Assembly: GCA_003635265.1 (NCBI GenBank) | Contig: PYIZ01000032.1 | Coordinates: 1 to 64,000, forward strand | Source of the DNA: Candidatus Poribacteria bacterium | GTDB lineage: Bacteria > Poribacteria > WGA-4E > PCPOR2b | Direction of reading: 5' to 3' | Length of the DNA stretch: 64,000 nucleotides | In this document: piece after piece, positions 1 through 9,037 of the stretch | Position numbering within the stretch: the stretch's first letter is position 1 | How the letters are laid out: every line of letters starts with the position of its first letter | Translations under genes and position numbers: made by a program | Notes under the pieces: model-generated | What the model was told of the DNA's origin: nothing | The model's database searches: none | What the model saw: only the letters and a program-made list of their open reading frames with translations

Positions 1-102
1 CTGCCACAAGCGAACATGAATTTGGCTATCACGGTTTTAGCCGCTCTGATCGGTTGCGGGGTGGTGCTCCTGTTTTATCACCTAGAAAGTCAAAGAAACT
101 GA
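1..102 (+). CDS. C-terminal end of a membrane protein (5' truncated)
   Basis: The window opens inside a reading frame that runs from base 1 to a TGA at 100-102, giving 33 residues. They contain one strongly hydrophobic stretch (AITVLAALIGCGVVLLFYH) followed by a short polar tail, LESQRN. This is what the last transmembrane helix of an integral membrane protein or a C-terminal membrane anchor looks like. Too little is present to name a family. The next 240 bases are non-coding and lead into the transposon gene, so the neighbour gives no functional hint. Confidence 0.5.
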   Translation: MPQANMNLAITVLAALIGCGVVLLFYHLESQRN

Positions 103-343
103 TGCTAACTTGGTAAGTTCCGTTGAGACTTAATGGATTAAGCTAATCTTGATGTGCGTTGAAGTAATTTCAGACAACCATCTAGTTTTTCTTGGATAGC
201 GTGATGATTACAGCGTTTCCTGAATTTGTGCAGCAAAATGTCAACATTCTCTAGCGAATCCTGCTATACATCTGCACTCAAAGGAACGAACAACATGAGC
301 AATTTTAGGTTTACGGCGCAACTTTTTTCTAAAGACACTTCCC
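103..343. other. Spacer upstream of tnpB, presumed transposon left flank
   Basis: No convincing gene lies here. The short frames opening at 226 and 238 are not protein-like. The stretch is AT-rich and probably contains the left end of the IS200/IS605-type element whose tnpB starts at 344. I could not identify a clear subterminal hairpin or cleavage site by eye. Confidence 0.3.
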
Positions 344-1444
344 ATGTTAAAAACTCACAAAATCGCTTTAGATCCAAACAACATTCAATCGACACAATTC
401 GCTCAACACTGTGGGTATGCTCGTGTTGCGTATAACCACGTCCTTGCTGATTTTAAGGCTGGCTTGGACGAAGGACAATGGCGTTCACATATAGAATTAA
501 ATAAGCGATTCAACGCTACCAAACATGAGCAATACGACTGGTGTAAAGCACTCAATCAGCGCGCTGCTCATAATGCGATTTACTTCAACTTTCAGGATGC
601 CGTCAAACGTTGGAAGGCAGGTGAGAGTCGGTTTCCAAAGTTCAAGAAGCGTTCACGGGGTCAAAGTTTTCAAGCGGATGCGGGTCGAGGCACAACTATC
701 GTCGAAGGACAGCGTATAAAACTACCCAAGATCGGTTGGGTTCGCTTATGTCAAAAACTTCGACACCTCGGCACTATCGTTAAGGTTGTTATTTCTAAAA
801 CGGCGCACCGTTGGTGTGCTTCTATCACTGTTGATACTTTTGATAACGATACGATTGTTGACAATCGACATCTGCCTGTTGTTGGTGTTGACGTAGGTAT
901 CAAGCACTTAGCGGTCACGTCCGAAGATGTATATCACGAAAACCCCAAAGCCTTAAAGCGTTACCAGCGGAAGCTAAAACGGCTACAACGTCAGTTGAGT
1001 CGAAGGCAGAAAGGCAGTCGCAATTGGCATAAGACGAAAGCGAAACTTGCCAAGTTACACTACCGTATCACCTGCATTCGACAGGACGCTCAACACCAGG
1101 CAACAACGGCTATCGTCAATGGTGCAAGTCGTATTGGGATTGAGTCACTTAACGTTGCAGGTATGTTAAAAAACCACAGACTTGCAAAGGCGTTATCGGA
1201 CGCTTCGCTATCCAGTTTTCTCACGATGCTTGCATACAAAGCAGAACGGATAGGGGTTAAAATTGTAGAGGCAGACACCTTCTACCCAAGCAGTAAGACG
1301 TGCTCGGCTTGTGGGGCAAAAGACAAAGACCTGTCACTATCGGATAGGACGTACCATTGCAGCGATTGTGGGCATACCCAAGACAGAGACCTAAACGCTG
1401 CGATAAACCTCAGAACCGTCGCCGTGGGACACACGGAGACGTAA
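344..1444 (+). CDS. tnpB: IS200/IS605-family RNA-guided endonuclease TnpB (OrfB)
   Basis: A TnpB protein, the RuvC-type nuclease of IS605/IS1341-like elements, thought to cut DNA guided by an RNA from the element's right end. The 366 residues show the split RuvC site: D183 in GVDVGIKHLAV, E267 in GIESLNVAGM, and D347/D349 in DRDLNAAINL. They also show the zinc ribbon, with C320/C323 and C339/C342. No tnpA lies nearby, so this is an IS1341-type single-gene element or a stranded copy. The frame stops at a TAA right after VGHTET. Without that codon it would continue in phase for 22 residues, NACGEIVRPHPQYV..., to a TAG at 1511-1513. TnpB proteins usually continue through this point with NACGE, so the stop looks like a nonsense change (probably Leu to TAA). 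All catalytic residues remain, so activity may be retained. Confidence 0.93.
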   Translation: MLKTHKIALDPNNIQSTQFAQHCGYARVAYNHVLADFKAGLDEGQWRSHIELNKRFNATKHEQYDWCKALNQRAAHNAIYFNFQDAVKRWKAGESRFPKFKKRSRGQSFQADAGRGTTIVEGQRIKLPKIGWVRLCQKLRHLGTIVKVVISKTAHRWCASITVDTFDNDTIVDNRHLPVVGVDVGIKHLAVTSEDVYHENPKALKRYQRKLKRLQRQLSRRQKGSRNWHKTKAKLAKLHYRITCIRQDAQHQATTAIVNGASRIGIESLNVAGMLKNHRLAKALSDASLSSFLTMLAYKAERIGVKIVEADTFYPSSKTCSACGAKDKDLSLSDRTYHCSDCGHTQDRDLNAAINLRTVAVGHTET

Positions 1445-1513
1445 AACGCTTGTGGAGAGATAGTAAGACCACACCCGCAATACGTGGCTTGTCTCGTCGA
1501 AACAAGAAAATAG
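1445..1513 (+). other. Untranslated former C-terminal tail of tnpB / possible guide-RNA region
   Basis: Read in the tnpB frame, these bases encode NACGEIVRPHPQYVACLVE plus TRK and then TAG. This is the usual tail of the family, cut off by the TAA at 1442-1444. In IS605 elements the 3' end of tnpB also overlaps the guide RNA (omega or reRNA), so the segment may be kept as RNA even though it is no longer translated. The RNA role is inferred from the family only. Confidence 0.45.
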
Positions 1514-1526
1514 CATGGAGATAAAA

Positions 1527-2447
1527 ATGTCTACCAATAAGTCTATTAAGAATCCCAATGTTTCAACATTGGGAGCAGTCAAAACAGTTGGTTTCTTCGT
1601 TAATACTGCCAAACCTCACGCGCTACAGGTCGCTACGGAGGCTTGCGATTGGCTCAAAAAGCACGGGGCAAAACCGCTAGTTCCCGATGCGGAAGCTGCG
1701 CTACTCGGGCTGGCAGGCGCGGGGTGTGATCGCCGTGAATTGGCTTCACACTGTGATCTGTTGTTGGTCCTCGGTGGTGACGGCACACTTCTCGACGCCG
1801 CACATATACCCGAAATTGAGAAGGTCCCAATCCTCGCCGCGAACCTTGGTAGCCTCGGTTTCCTCACCGATGTTCCGCGTGATCAGCTTTACGCTGCGTT
1901 GACCAACGTTTTTAACGGTGACTACAAAATAGATCGGCGTATGATGTTAGAGGTCAGCGTCGATAACCATGAACGGGAGTTTTCCAATTCTTTTGCGCTG
2001 AACGATGTTGTGATTCGCCACTATACGCAACTCATCGAATTGGAGACGTACATTGATGGCGAGCCATTCGTTACCTACAACGCCGACGGATTGATTATCG
2101 CCACATCAAGTGGTTCGACCGCCTATTCCTTAGCGTGTGGGGGACCAATCGTTGAGCCGCATCTCAACGCAATACTCCTGACACCGATTTCGCCGCATTC
2201 ATTAACGATGCGTCCTTTTATTGCACACGGGGATTCAGAGATTACGGTAGTTATGCAATCCGATTATAGCAGCGTCAACCTGCTCGTCGATGGTCCCCGT
2301 GAGACACACACGGTTGCTCCCAATTCCTTAATCCGTGTGCGTAAAGCGGACAAGACAATCCAACTGATTCGTTCTCACCACCATAGCAATTATGAAGTTC
2401 TACAAACGAAATTGATGTTGGGAGAAGGAACGAAGCGGAAAGCGTGA
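1527..2447 (+). CDS. nadK: NAD kinase
   Basis: An ATP-NAD kinase that phosphorylates NAD to NADP in the cytoplasm. Visible family signatures are GGDGTLL (residues 83-89, catalytic Asp85), NLGSLGFLTDV, the Asn-Asp pair in ALNDVVI, the NAD-binding NADGLIIATSSGSTAYSLAC segment, and VDGP near the C-terminus. The usual GDGLI is NADGLI here. The start is placed at the second ATG (1527) because GGAG at 1517-1520 sits six bases upstream. An ATG at 1515 has no ribosome-binding site and lies beside the transposon end. At 306 residues the length is normal for the family. It is the first gene of a five-gene co-directional run with recN, the oxidoreductase, aroE and zapA; the nadK-recN pairing is common in bacteria. 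Confidence 0.93.
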   Translation: MSTNKSIKNPNVSTLGAVKTVGFFVNTAKPHALQVATEACDWLKKHGAKPLVPDAEAALLGLAGAGCDRRELASHCDLLLVLGGDGTLLDAAHIPEIEKVPILAANLGSLGFLTDVPRDQLYAALTNVFNGDYKIDRRMMLEVSVDNHEREFSNSFALNDVVIRHYTQLIELETYIDGEPFVTYNADGLIIATSSGSTAYSLACGGPIVEPHLNAILLTPISPHSLTMRPFIAHGDSEITVVMQSDYSSVNLLVDGPRETHTVAPNSLIRVRKADKTIQLIRSHHHSNYEVLQTKLMLGEGTKRKA

Positions 2448-2511
2448 GATGTGAAAAATGAACCAATGGAGTAATGAAATAACAGCTCTGGTTCGTTAAT
2501 TCAATGTTGCC

Positions 2512-4227
2512 ATGATTGAAGAACTTTACATAAGCAATGTTGCCCTTATTGATGAGCTTCAGTTGGAGTGTGACGCCGGTCTGAATGTTTTTACCGGGGA
2601 GACGGGTGCGGGCAAATCTGTGATCTTAAACGCTGTGGGGCTTGCGCTCGGTGAACGCAGTAACGCTGGACTTGTCAGAGATGGGGCGACCAACGCCAAA
2701 ATTCAGATCGCGGTTGCGCTACCCCCGGATCATCCCGTGTGGGCTGGTTTTAACGACTCGGAGTTTGCTGACGCTTTGGATGCAGAAGAAACGTTAGTTC
2801 TATCCCGACAGATCAACGCAAGCGGGCGCAGTCGTTGCCACGCCAATGGACAGCTTGTGAGCCTGACATTCTTGAGTGCAATCGGTGATTTACTCGTCGA
2901 TATTCACGGTCAGCATGCGCACCAATCTCTCTTCCGGTCTGAGACCCATCTCGATCTCGTTGATACGTTCGGCAGGCATGAAGCACTGAAGGCGGAGGTC
3001 TGTAAAAAGTATGACGAACTCCACGCTGCCCAAGCACAACTCGCTGATTATTCCCAAACGCTCCGTGAGGCGACGCAAGAGAAGGATCTGCTGGAATTTC
3101 AACTTGAAGAACTAGAGGACGCCCAGCTCCAAGAGGGAGAAGAGGAGGCGCTTAGTAACGAGCGACATCTCCTGAGTAATGCGGAAACCCTCTTTGAATC
3201 AGCCAATCAACTTTACCAAGAACTTTATGGCAGCGACCTATCGGAATCTTCGACGCTAGACGGACTCAAAATATCGAGCCGCACTCTTTCTAAACTCTGT
3301 GAACTGGACGGCAGTCTGTCAGAATTGAACACGCGTTTCGAGTCCGCCCTGTATGAGTTGGAGGACATCGTCTATCAGATTCGCGACTATCGTGATAAAA
3401 TTGAGTTTAATCCGCACCGCCTTTCAGAGGTTGAGGAACGGCTAGACCTCATCCACCGACTCAAGCGGAAGTACGGCGATTCAGTCTCCGAGATTTTAGC
3501 GTACCAAGCCCAAGCCTCGCAGAAACTTGAGGATCTCCAGTTCGGGTCCGAGCGCATTGAAGAGTTGAAAGATCAGATTCACCTTGTAACACAGGGTGCC
3601 CAAGAACTTGCGACGGAACTTTCCAAGAAGCGAAGAGAAACCGCGACTCAACTTGAAGGTCTGATTGAGCGTGAGCTCCAGACGCTGGGGATGGAAAAAG
3701 CGGTTTTCCAGATCCTTGTGTCCCCGATTGAATCCGCCGAGGGCCCCTTAGAGATTGAGGGCAAACGGTATGAGCTGCGATCTGACGGGATGGACGAGAT
3801 TGAATTCTTCATTTCCCCCAACGTTGGATCCGAACCGAAGCCGTTGGCGAGAATAGCGTCGGGTGGGGAGATCTCGCGCGTCATGCTAGCGTTGAAAACT
3901 GTGCTTGCCCAAGTCGATTTGATTCCGACGATGATCTTTGACGAAATCGACGCAGGTATCGGCGGACGCACTGCAGATATCGTTGGACAAAAACTGAAGG
4001 AGCTATCGCGTTTTCGTCAAGTCTTTTGTATCACTCATCTGCCACAGATTGCGCGTTTTGCAGACCAGCATTTTCGGGTCGAAAAGAGTGTGGAAGGCGA
4101 TCGCACAACAATCTCGGCAAAACTCCTGACACCGGAAGAACGGGTTGAGGAGGTGGCTCGAATGCATGGCGGCGAAGCGACAGTAACGACGCTCGCACAT
4201 GCGAGGGAGTTGTTGAAGGGACAATAG
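2512..4227 (+). CDS. recN: DNA repair protein RecN
   Basis: An SMC-like ATPase acting in repair of double-strand breaks, cytoplasmic and nucleoid-associated. The 571 residues have the expected layout. The Walker A motif GETGAGKSVIL is near residue 30 and HGQHAHQSL near 130. A long coiled-coil middle spans about 160-370 and is rich in Glu, Leu and Gln. The ABC signature ASGGEISRVMLALK is near 450, and Walker B TMIFDEIDAGIGG near 475. The length is typical. It lies 64 bases after nadK and ends three bases before the next start, so it is probably cotranscribed. No SOS box was recognised immediately upstream. Confidence 0.96.
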   Translation: MIEELYISNVALIDELQLECDAGLNVFTGETGAGKSVILNAVGLALGERSNAGLVRDGATNAKIQIAVALPPDHPVWAGFNDSEFADALDAEETLVLSRQINASGRSRCHANGQLVSLTFLSAIGDLLVDIHGQHAHQSLFRSETHLDLVDTFGRHEALKAEVCKKYDELHAAQAQLADYSQTLREATQEKDLLEFQLEELEDAQLQEGEEEALSNERHLLSNAETLFESANQLYQELYGSDLSESSTLDGLKISSRTLSKLCELDGSLSELNTRFESALYELEDIVYQIRDYRDKIEFNPHRLSEVEERLDLIHRLKRKYGDSVSEILAYQAQASQKLEDLQFGSERIEELKDQIHLVTQGAQELATELSKKRRETATQLEGLIERELQTLGMEKAVFQILVSPIESAEGPLEIEGKRYELRSDGMDEIEFFISPNVGSEPKPLARIASGGEISRVMLALKTVLAQVDLIPTMIFDEIDAGIGGRTADIVGQKLKELSRFRQVFCITHLPQIARFADQHFRVEKSVEGDRTTISAKLLTPEERVEEVARMHGGEATVTTLAHARELLKGQ

Positions 4228-4230
4228 CAT

Positions 4231-7200
4231 ATGGAAGATAGATTTATACAAGAGAGTGGTACAAATGTTTATACCGGTTGTGAATTGCTAGTCAAAGGCG
4301 CCCTCGAAGGGCAGGTCAATTTGCTGACAGGATACCCCGGCTCACCGTTGGCAGAGGTGTTCGACGTAATGAAAGCCAACGCAGCACTCCTCAAAGAACA
4401 CGGTATCCTTGCGCAGATTGGGAACAACGAAGCCCTCAGCGTCGCAAGGCTCAACGGCTCACAAATGGCGAATTTACGCGCTGCTGCCTTCATGAAGAAC
4501 GTCGGGATGCATGTAGCGTCCGATGCGTTGGCAATTAGCAATTTGGCGGGGACAACGGGCGGTGCCGTTGTTGTCGTCGGGGATGACACATGGGGATCAA
4601 GCACGCAGGTGCCAGCGGATTCACGCTTTCTAGCCCGCCACCTTTACACGCCAGTTATCGAGCCGAGCACATTTCAGGAGATGAAAGATTGGTTGAGCGC
4701 TGCCTTTGAAATCTCTGCCAGATCCAATCTGTATGTCACCTATATCGTAACACTCACTCAAGCAGAGGGCGGCGGCAGCGTGGAATTGCGCCCGAACTGC
4801 TATCCCGAGACCTCCACGAAAAATCAGACTGTGATCGATACAGCATTGATTAACGGTTCAAACCGGATTATTTTGCCACCGGACACACCTCGGATTGAGA
4901 TTGAAACCTTAACGGAGCGATTCCCAACTGCGGTCAAGAGTGCACGCGAACATAACCTGAATCAGATCTACCACTTAAATGACATGGAACACGAGATCGG
5001 ATTTATCGCTTCGGGGTTGGGGTATTCCTATCTCGAACACGCGCTTTATGAGTTGGAGTTCCAAGAACGGATTCCAATCCTTAAACTTGGGTTGACGCAT
5101 CCAGTTGATGAAGAGATTGTGCGCGAATTTGCATCGCATGTGCGCGAAATCTACGTGGTTGAGGAGAAGCGACCTCTGCTTGAAAAGGACATCAAGGCAA
5201 TTGTCGGACGCTTCTATCAGAATGGCGAAATGGATCGGCTTGTGCAGGTGTGGGGCAAGGAATTTCCAGACGATTTGGAAGGGATCCCTGATTCGCTCGG
5301 ACTTAACCCAACAATACTGATACAGCACCTGATTCCGCTGCTTCGGCATAAGTTCGGCAGCAAAGATAAATCTATCAAAATTGATCCGGAGGTGCTTGTC
5401 CGTGAGGAGCAACACCTCGAACAGGTCAAGGCGCATCAGGTTGATATTCCCGCACGAACGCCCACTTTCTGTCCAGGGTGTCCACACCGCGACTCCGCGA
5501 GTGTCTTCAAAGAGATTGCCGATCAGTTTATGGATCCGAAATATATGAAGCAGCATCACGCACGGTCTCCCGTTGACCTCGTCTTTCATGGTGACATTGG
5601 TTGTTACTCAATGCTGAAGTATGAGCCATTTCCGCGCTTGATGCACAACCTCTCGGCGATGGCACTCGGGGGCGGGGCAGGCGCCGGTATCGATCCGTTC
5701 ATCATGAATAAACAGATTGTCTTTATGGGGGATTCCACATTCTTTCACGGTGGGATGTCAGCGATTTCCGATTCGATCAAAAATGGGCAGGATCTGACCT
5801 ATGTCATATTGGACAATCAAACAACTGGGATGACCGGACATCAACCCACGCCATCGACGGAAGACGACATCCTCGGCAATCCGACCTTTGCACAGGACAT
5901 CGAAAAGGTTGTAGAAGGACTTGCGGGTGATGCGGATCTCTTTATTATCCGCACCAACCCGGAGAATCGCGTAGAGTATAAAAAACTGGTCGAAGAGACG
6001 GTACTTAAGCCGGGTGTCAAAATTCTCATCGCGGATAAGGAGTGTGGCATCACCTATCACCGTCGGCTACGACGTGACCATCAACAAACAATCAAAGAAC
6101 GCGGCTTTCTATCGGTCGAAAAACATATAAATATCACCCCTGAAGTCTGCGAATTCTGCCTTGAGTGTACCAACGCAACCGGTTGTCCCGGCTTAAAGAT
6201 AGCCGAAACAGACTATGGACCCAAGATTGGGATAGATCAATCGAACTGTGTATCCGATGGTGCGTGTGCGCGGATTAAATGGGCGTGTCCCTCCTTCGAG
6301 GAGGTGACTATCACCCGTAAGCGTCCACCACGCCAACAGGTAGATTTGGGCGTTATGTCAGCCGATTCTGCGGAGTTACCACCACCGCCACCACGCACCT
6401 TCGATCAGACATGGAGTGTCCATGCCGCGGGCGTCGGCGGAATGGGAATTGGTACAATCTCTAAAGTTCTGGTGCTTGCAGGACAGGCGCAAGGGTATCA
6501 TGTGAAGTTTTTCGACAAGAAGGGATTGGCAATTCGTAACGGAGGGGTCTACACAAACCTTATTTACTCGAAAGTAGCGGTGGAACTCTCTCCGATTATT
6601 CCATACGGGAAAGCAGATCTACTGATTGGCATGGATATGTTGGAAGCGGTGCGTGGACTTGATGCGAAGGCCGGATTTTGTGTTGCTTCAACCAATCGGA
6701 CGGCTGCCATCGTTAATACTGCGAAGACGGATACGGTGACGACCCTTATCGGTCAGGACGATTTCAAAGTTACGGATTTGGAGAACTGGTTACAGCGTTA
6801 CACCGACGCAGATGCCTATTTCGGGGTAGATGTGTTCGAGATTTCCGAAAGGCATCTTGGTAATAAACTCTATGCCAACATGATGTTGCTCGGTGTTGCT
6901 TTTCAGCGAGGGCATCTGCCTCTTGAACTTGAAAATATTCAATCGGCGTTAAAATTAGCGGTTAGACCCGCGGACTTGGAAACGAATCAGCGCGCTTTTG
7001 ACATGGGTAGACGCCTCGCTGTCGATCCAGACGCTTTTGCGACAGCGCAGCAGCAACAAACGTACAAAACCTTACTCCGAGAGAAATGCGACAGTTTAGC
7101 GCGCAAGCGGCGAGGTGGAACCCTCGCCCACGAATATGAGGTACTTGTTCAACAGACAGTGGAAAAGCTGGAATTGGACGACGAAACCAATCGGAGTTTT

Positions 7201-7785
7201 GCCTTGTATGTGTATGACCTCATCCAATTCGAAAATTTAGAGTATGCCCGTCTGTATGTTGAAAAGGTTAAAAGGATCCATTCCAAAGATGTATCTGAGA
7301 TGGGCTACCGTGCAACGAAGGCTGCGATTAAATATCTGCATAAAGTCATGCTCATCAAGGACGAAGTATATGTGGCGCATCTGCTGACGAGCGAGACTAA
7401 ATTAAGACGTGACAAGGAGTTGTACAACGTCATTGAAGCGAGTGGGGATAAGATCAAGTACCTCCACCTGAACCGTCCCCGTTTCACCATTATGGGTCGG
7501 GATCTTCAGTGGGACATGAACACCAGAAACTGGCAGCTAAATTTAATGAAACGGATGCGCTTCCTCAGACGTTTGCTATCGCAATGGCATAAACTAGAAA
7601 AAGTGTTCCGAGATTGGTATATCGCTGAAGTGATTGATACCTTTGCACCACACGATAGAGAGAGCTATGAAGATCATGTCAGTGCGATAGAAATCCCTGA
7701 AGAGGTGCGTGGATATCGAGAGGTGCGTTATCCAAAGATGGAAAACGCCAGAACAAAAGTCGAAGAATTATTGCGTAACACATAA
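4231..7785 (+). CDS. Fused indolepyruvate:ferredoxin oxidoreductase (IorA-IorB plus DUF6537-type end)
   Basis: A single-chain 2-oxoacid:ferredoxin oxidoreductase that oxidatively decarboxylates aryl-pyruvates such as indolepyruvate to the acyl-CoA, reducing ferredoxin, with thiamine pyrophosphate (TPP) and iron-sulfur clusters. Order in the 1,184 residues: an alpha-type pyrimidine-binding domain (LLTGYPGSPLAEVFD, residue ~30); CPGCPH near 412; the TPP site GDIGCYSM and MGDSTFFHGGMSA near 450-500; cysteine clusters CEFCLECTNATGCP near 640 and CVSDGACARIKWAC near 673; the gamma-type domain GVGGMGIGTISKVL near 734; and a C-terminal extension found in the long bacterial fusions. It starts three bases after recN with AAGGGA as the ribosome-binding site. 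The substrate is inferred from the family; amino acid catabolism is the likely role. Confidence 0.9.
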   Translation: MEDRFIQESGTNVYTGCELLVKGALEGQVNLLTGYPGSPLAEVFDVMKANAALLKEHGILAQIGNNEALSVARLNGSQMANLRAAAFMKNVGMHVASDALAISNLAGTTGGAVVVVGDDTWGSSTQVPADSRFLARHLYTPVIEPSTFQEMKDWLSAAFEISARSNLYVTYIVTLTQAEGGGSVELRPNCYPETSTKNQTVIDTALINGSNRIILPPDTPRIEIETLTERFPTAVKSAREHNLNQIYHLNDMEHEIGFIASGLGYSYLEHALYELEFQERIPILKLGLTHPVDEEIVREFASHVREIYVVEEKRPLLEKDIKAIVGRFYQNGEMDRLVQVWGKEFPDDLEGIPDSLGLNPTILIQHLIPLLRHKFGSKDKSIKIDPEVLVREEQHLEQVKAHQVDIPARTPTFCPGCPHRDSASVFKEIADQFMDPKYMKQHHARSPVDLVFHGDIGCYSMLKYEPFPRLMHNLSAMALGGGAGAGIDPFIMNKQIVFMGDSTFFHGGMSAISDSIKNGQDLTYVILDNQTTGMTGHQPTPSTEDDILGNPTFAQDIEKVVEGLAGDADLFIIRTNPENRVEYKKLVEETVLKPGVKILIADKECGITYHRRLRRDHQQTIKERGFLSVEKHINITPEVCEFCLECTNATGCPGLKIAETDYGPKIGIDQSNCVSDGACARIKWACPSFEEVTITRKRPPRQQVDLGVMSADSAELPPPPPRTFDQTWSVHAAGVGGMGIGTISKVLVLAGQAQGYHVKFFDKKGLAIRNGGVYTNLIYSKVAVELSPIIPYGKADLLIGMDMLEAVRGLDAKAGFCVASTNRTAAIVNTAKTDTVTTLIGQDDFKVTDLENWLQRYTDADAYFGVDVFEISERHLGNKLYANMMLLGVAFQRGHLPLELENIQSALKLAVRPADLETNQRAFDMGRRLAVDPDAFATAQQQQTYKTLLREKCDSLARKRRGGTLAHEYEVLVQQTVEKLELDDETNRSFALYVYDLIQFENLEYARLYVEKVKRIHSKDVSEMGYRATKAAIKYLHKVMLIKDEVYVAHLLTSETKLRRDKELYNVIEASGDKIKYLHLNRPRFTIMGRDLQWDMNTRNWQLNLMKRMRFLRRLLSQWHKLEKVFRDWYIAEVIDTFAPHDRESYEDHVSAIEIPEEVRGYREVRYPKMENARTKVEELLRNT

Positions 7786-7811
7786 GGTTTTCACATTTCG
7801 CTTCACATGCC

Positions 7812-8666
7812 ATGCAAATCACAGGTCAAACGAAAATCGTTGGCATTATCGGTGACCCGATCGAGCATAGTCGCTCTCCGCAGATACACAACGCAGCAAT
7901 TACCGCACTGGGATTGGATTATGTCTACGTGGCTTTTCACGTCCAGCCTGAAAATTTAGGCGCGGCGATTGAGGGGTTCAAGGCAACCAATGTAGTCGGT
8001 ATCAACGTAACGATTCCACACAAACAAAACGTAATCTCGTACCTTGATGAGATATCAAGGGAAGCGACGCTCATCGGTGCCGTCAATACGCTGATTTTCA
8101 AAGATGGAGCGATTACCGGCGAGAATACAGACGCCCCCGGTTTCTTACGAGCCATGCAGGAAGAGGGACTCGACGTGCCGCAAGGGGGTTCGGCTGTCAT
8201 AATTGGAGCGGGTGGGTCAGCACGCGCAGTTGTTGTTGCCCTTGCCCTTGCCGGGGTGCGGACGATTTGTATTACTAATCGTACCGTTTCAAGAGCGATT
8301 GTGCTTGCCACGGATCTTTCAGAGAAAACAGACGCATCAATCTACGGAATAGGGCTTGATGATCCCAAGCTACCGGACGCTGTGGGAACGAGTCAGTTAA
8401 TCGTCAATACAGCAGCCACGAGTATGGATGTTTCGCATCCGTTGTTGATTGATCCTGAGTGGTTAGCACCAAAATCCATCGTTTACGATATTGTCTACAC
8501 GCCTCCCGATACGCGACTTCTACAAGCTGCGGCGGAGAAGGAGTGTCACACAATCGGCGGCTTAGGTATGCTTGTCCATCAAGGAGCGATTGCCTTTGAG
8601 AAATGGACCGGCGTCAATCCGCCTGTTGAGGTCATGCGGCAAGCACTCCAAGGTGCATTCGATTAG
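7812..8666 (+). CDS. aroE: Shikimate dehydrogenase (NADP+)
   Basis: Reduces 3-dehydroshikimate to shikimate in aromatic amino acid synthesis. Key features in the 284 residues are the substrate-binding SRSPQIHNAA near residue 20, NVTIPHKQNV with the catalytic Lys near 70, GAITGENTDAPGF near 100, the Rossmann loop VIIGAGGSARAVV near 130, ITNRTVSRA as the NADP-selective Asn-Arg-Thr, VYDIVYTPP near 225, and GGLGMLVHQGAIAFEKWTG near the end. The length and all catalytic positions are standard. It follows the oxidoreductase by 26 bases and precedes zapA by 16, so it sits inside the operon. Confidence 0.95.
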   Translation: MQITGQTKIVGIIGDPIEHSRSPQIHNAAITALGLDYVYVAFHVQPENLGAAIEGFKATNVVGINVTIPHKQNVISYLDEISREATLIGAVNTLIFKDGAITGENTDAPGFLRAMQEEGLDVPQGGSAVIIGAGGSARAVVVALALAGVRTICITNRTVSRAIVLATDLSEKTDASIYGIGLDDPKLPDAVGTSQLIVNTAATSMDVSHPLLIDPEWLAPKSIVYDIVYTPPDTRLLQAAAEKECHTIGGLGMLVHQGAIAFEKWTGVNPPVEVMRQALQGAFD

Positions 8667-8682
8667 AAGTGAGAGGTCAATT

Positions 8683-9036
8683 ATGAGTATCGAAAATTCT
8701 TTTTCTACAGGAACCCCGACATCTGCGCCAATTAAGGTGGATATTTTTCATTCGCAGTATCTTATACAACCAACTGAACATTTACCAGCGGACGACATTC
8801 GTGAATTGGCTGCCTACGTAGATGGGCGGCTGCACGAAATGAGTCGAAAAACTTCACGTGATAAATTCGATATCGCGATCATGGTCGCACTGCAAATTGC
8901 GGCGCAGATGTGCGAAGATCAGAAACGGTTCCAGCAATCGATCCATCGAATGATCGAGGAACTTGAGAAAGCGGTAGAAGGTAAATCTGTTCCTGAATCA
9001 GAACAATCCACGCCAACAGGATTCAATAATATATAA
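8683..9036 (+). CDS. zapA: Cell division protein ZapA
   Basis: A small FtsZ-ring stabilising protein that bundles FtsZ filaments at mid-cell. The 117 residues include IKVDIFHSQYLIQ, the signature LAAYVDGRLHEMS, and a C-terminal helical segment MVALQIAAQMCEDQ continuing as a short coiled coil, ending in an unstructured tail. The start at 8683 is chosen because GAGAGG at 8671-8676 lies six bases upstream. A longer frame opening at 8572 overlaps the end of aroE and adds 37 basic, non-homologous residues. It closes the operon and meets the oppositely directed lipoprotein gene one base later. Confidence 0.85.
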   Translation: MSIENSFSTGTPTSAPIKVDIFHSQYLIQPTEHLPADDIRELAAYVDGRLHEMSRKTSRDKFDIAIMVALQIAAQMCEDQKRFQQSIHRMIEELEKAVEGKSVPESEQSTPTGFNNI

Positions 9037-9037
9037 A

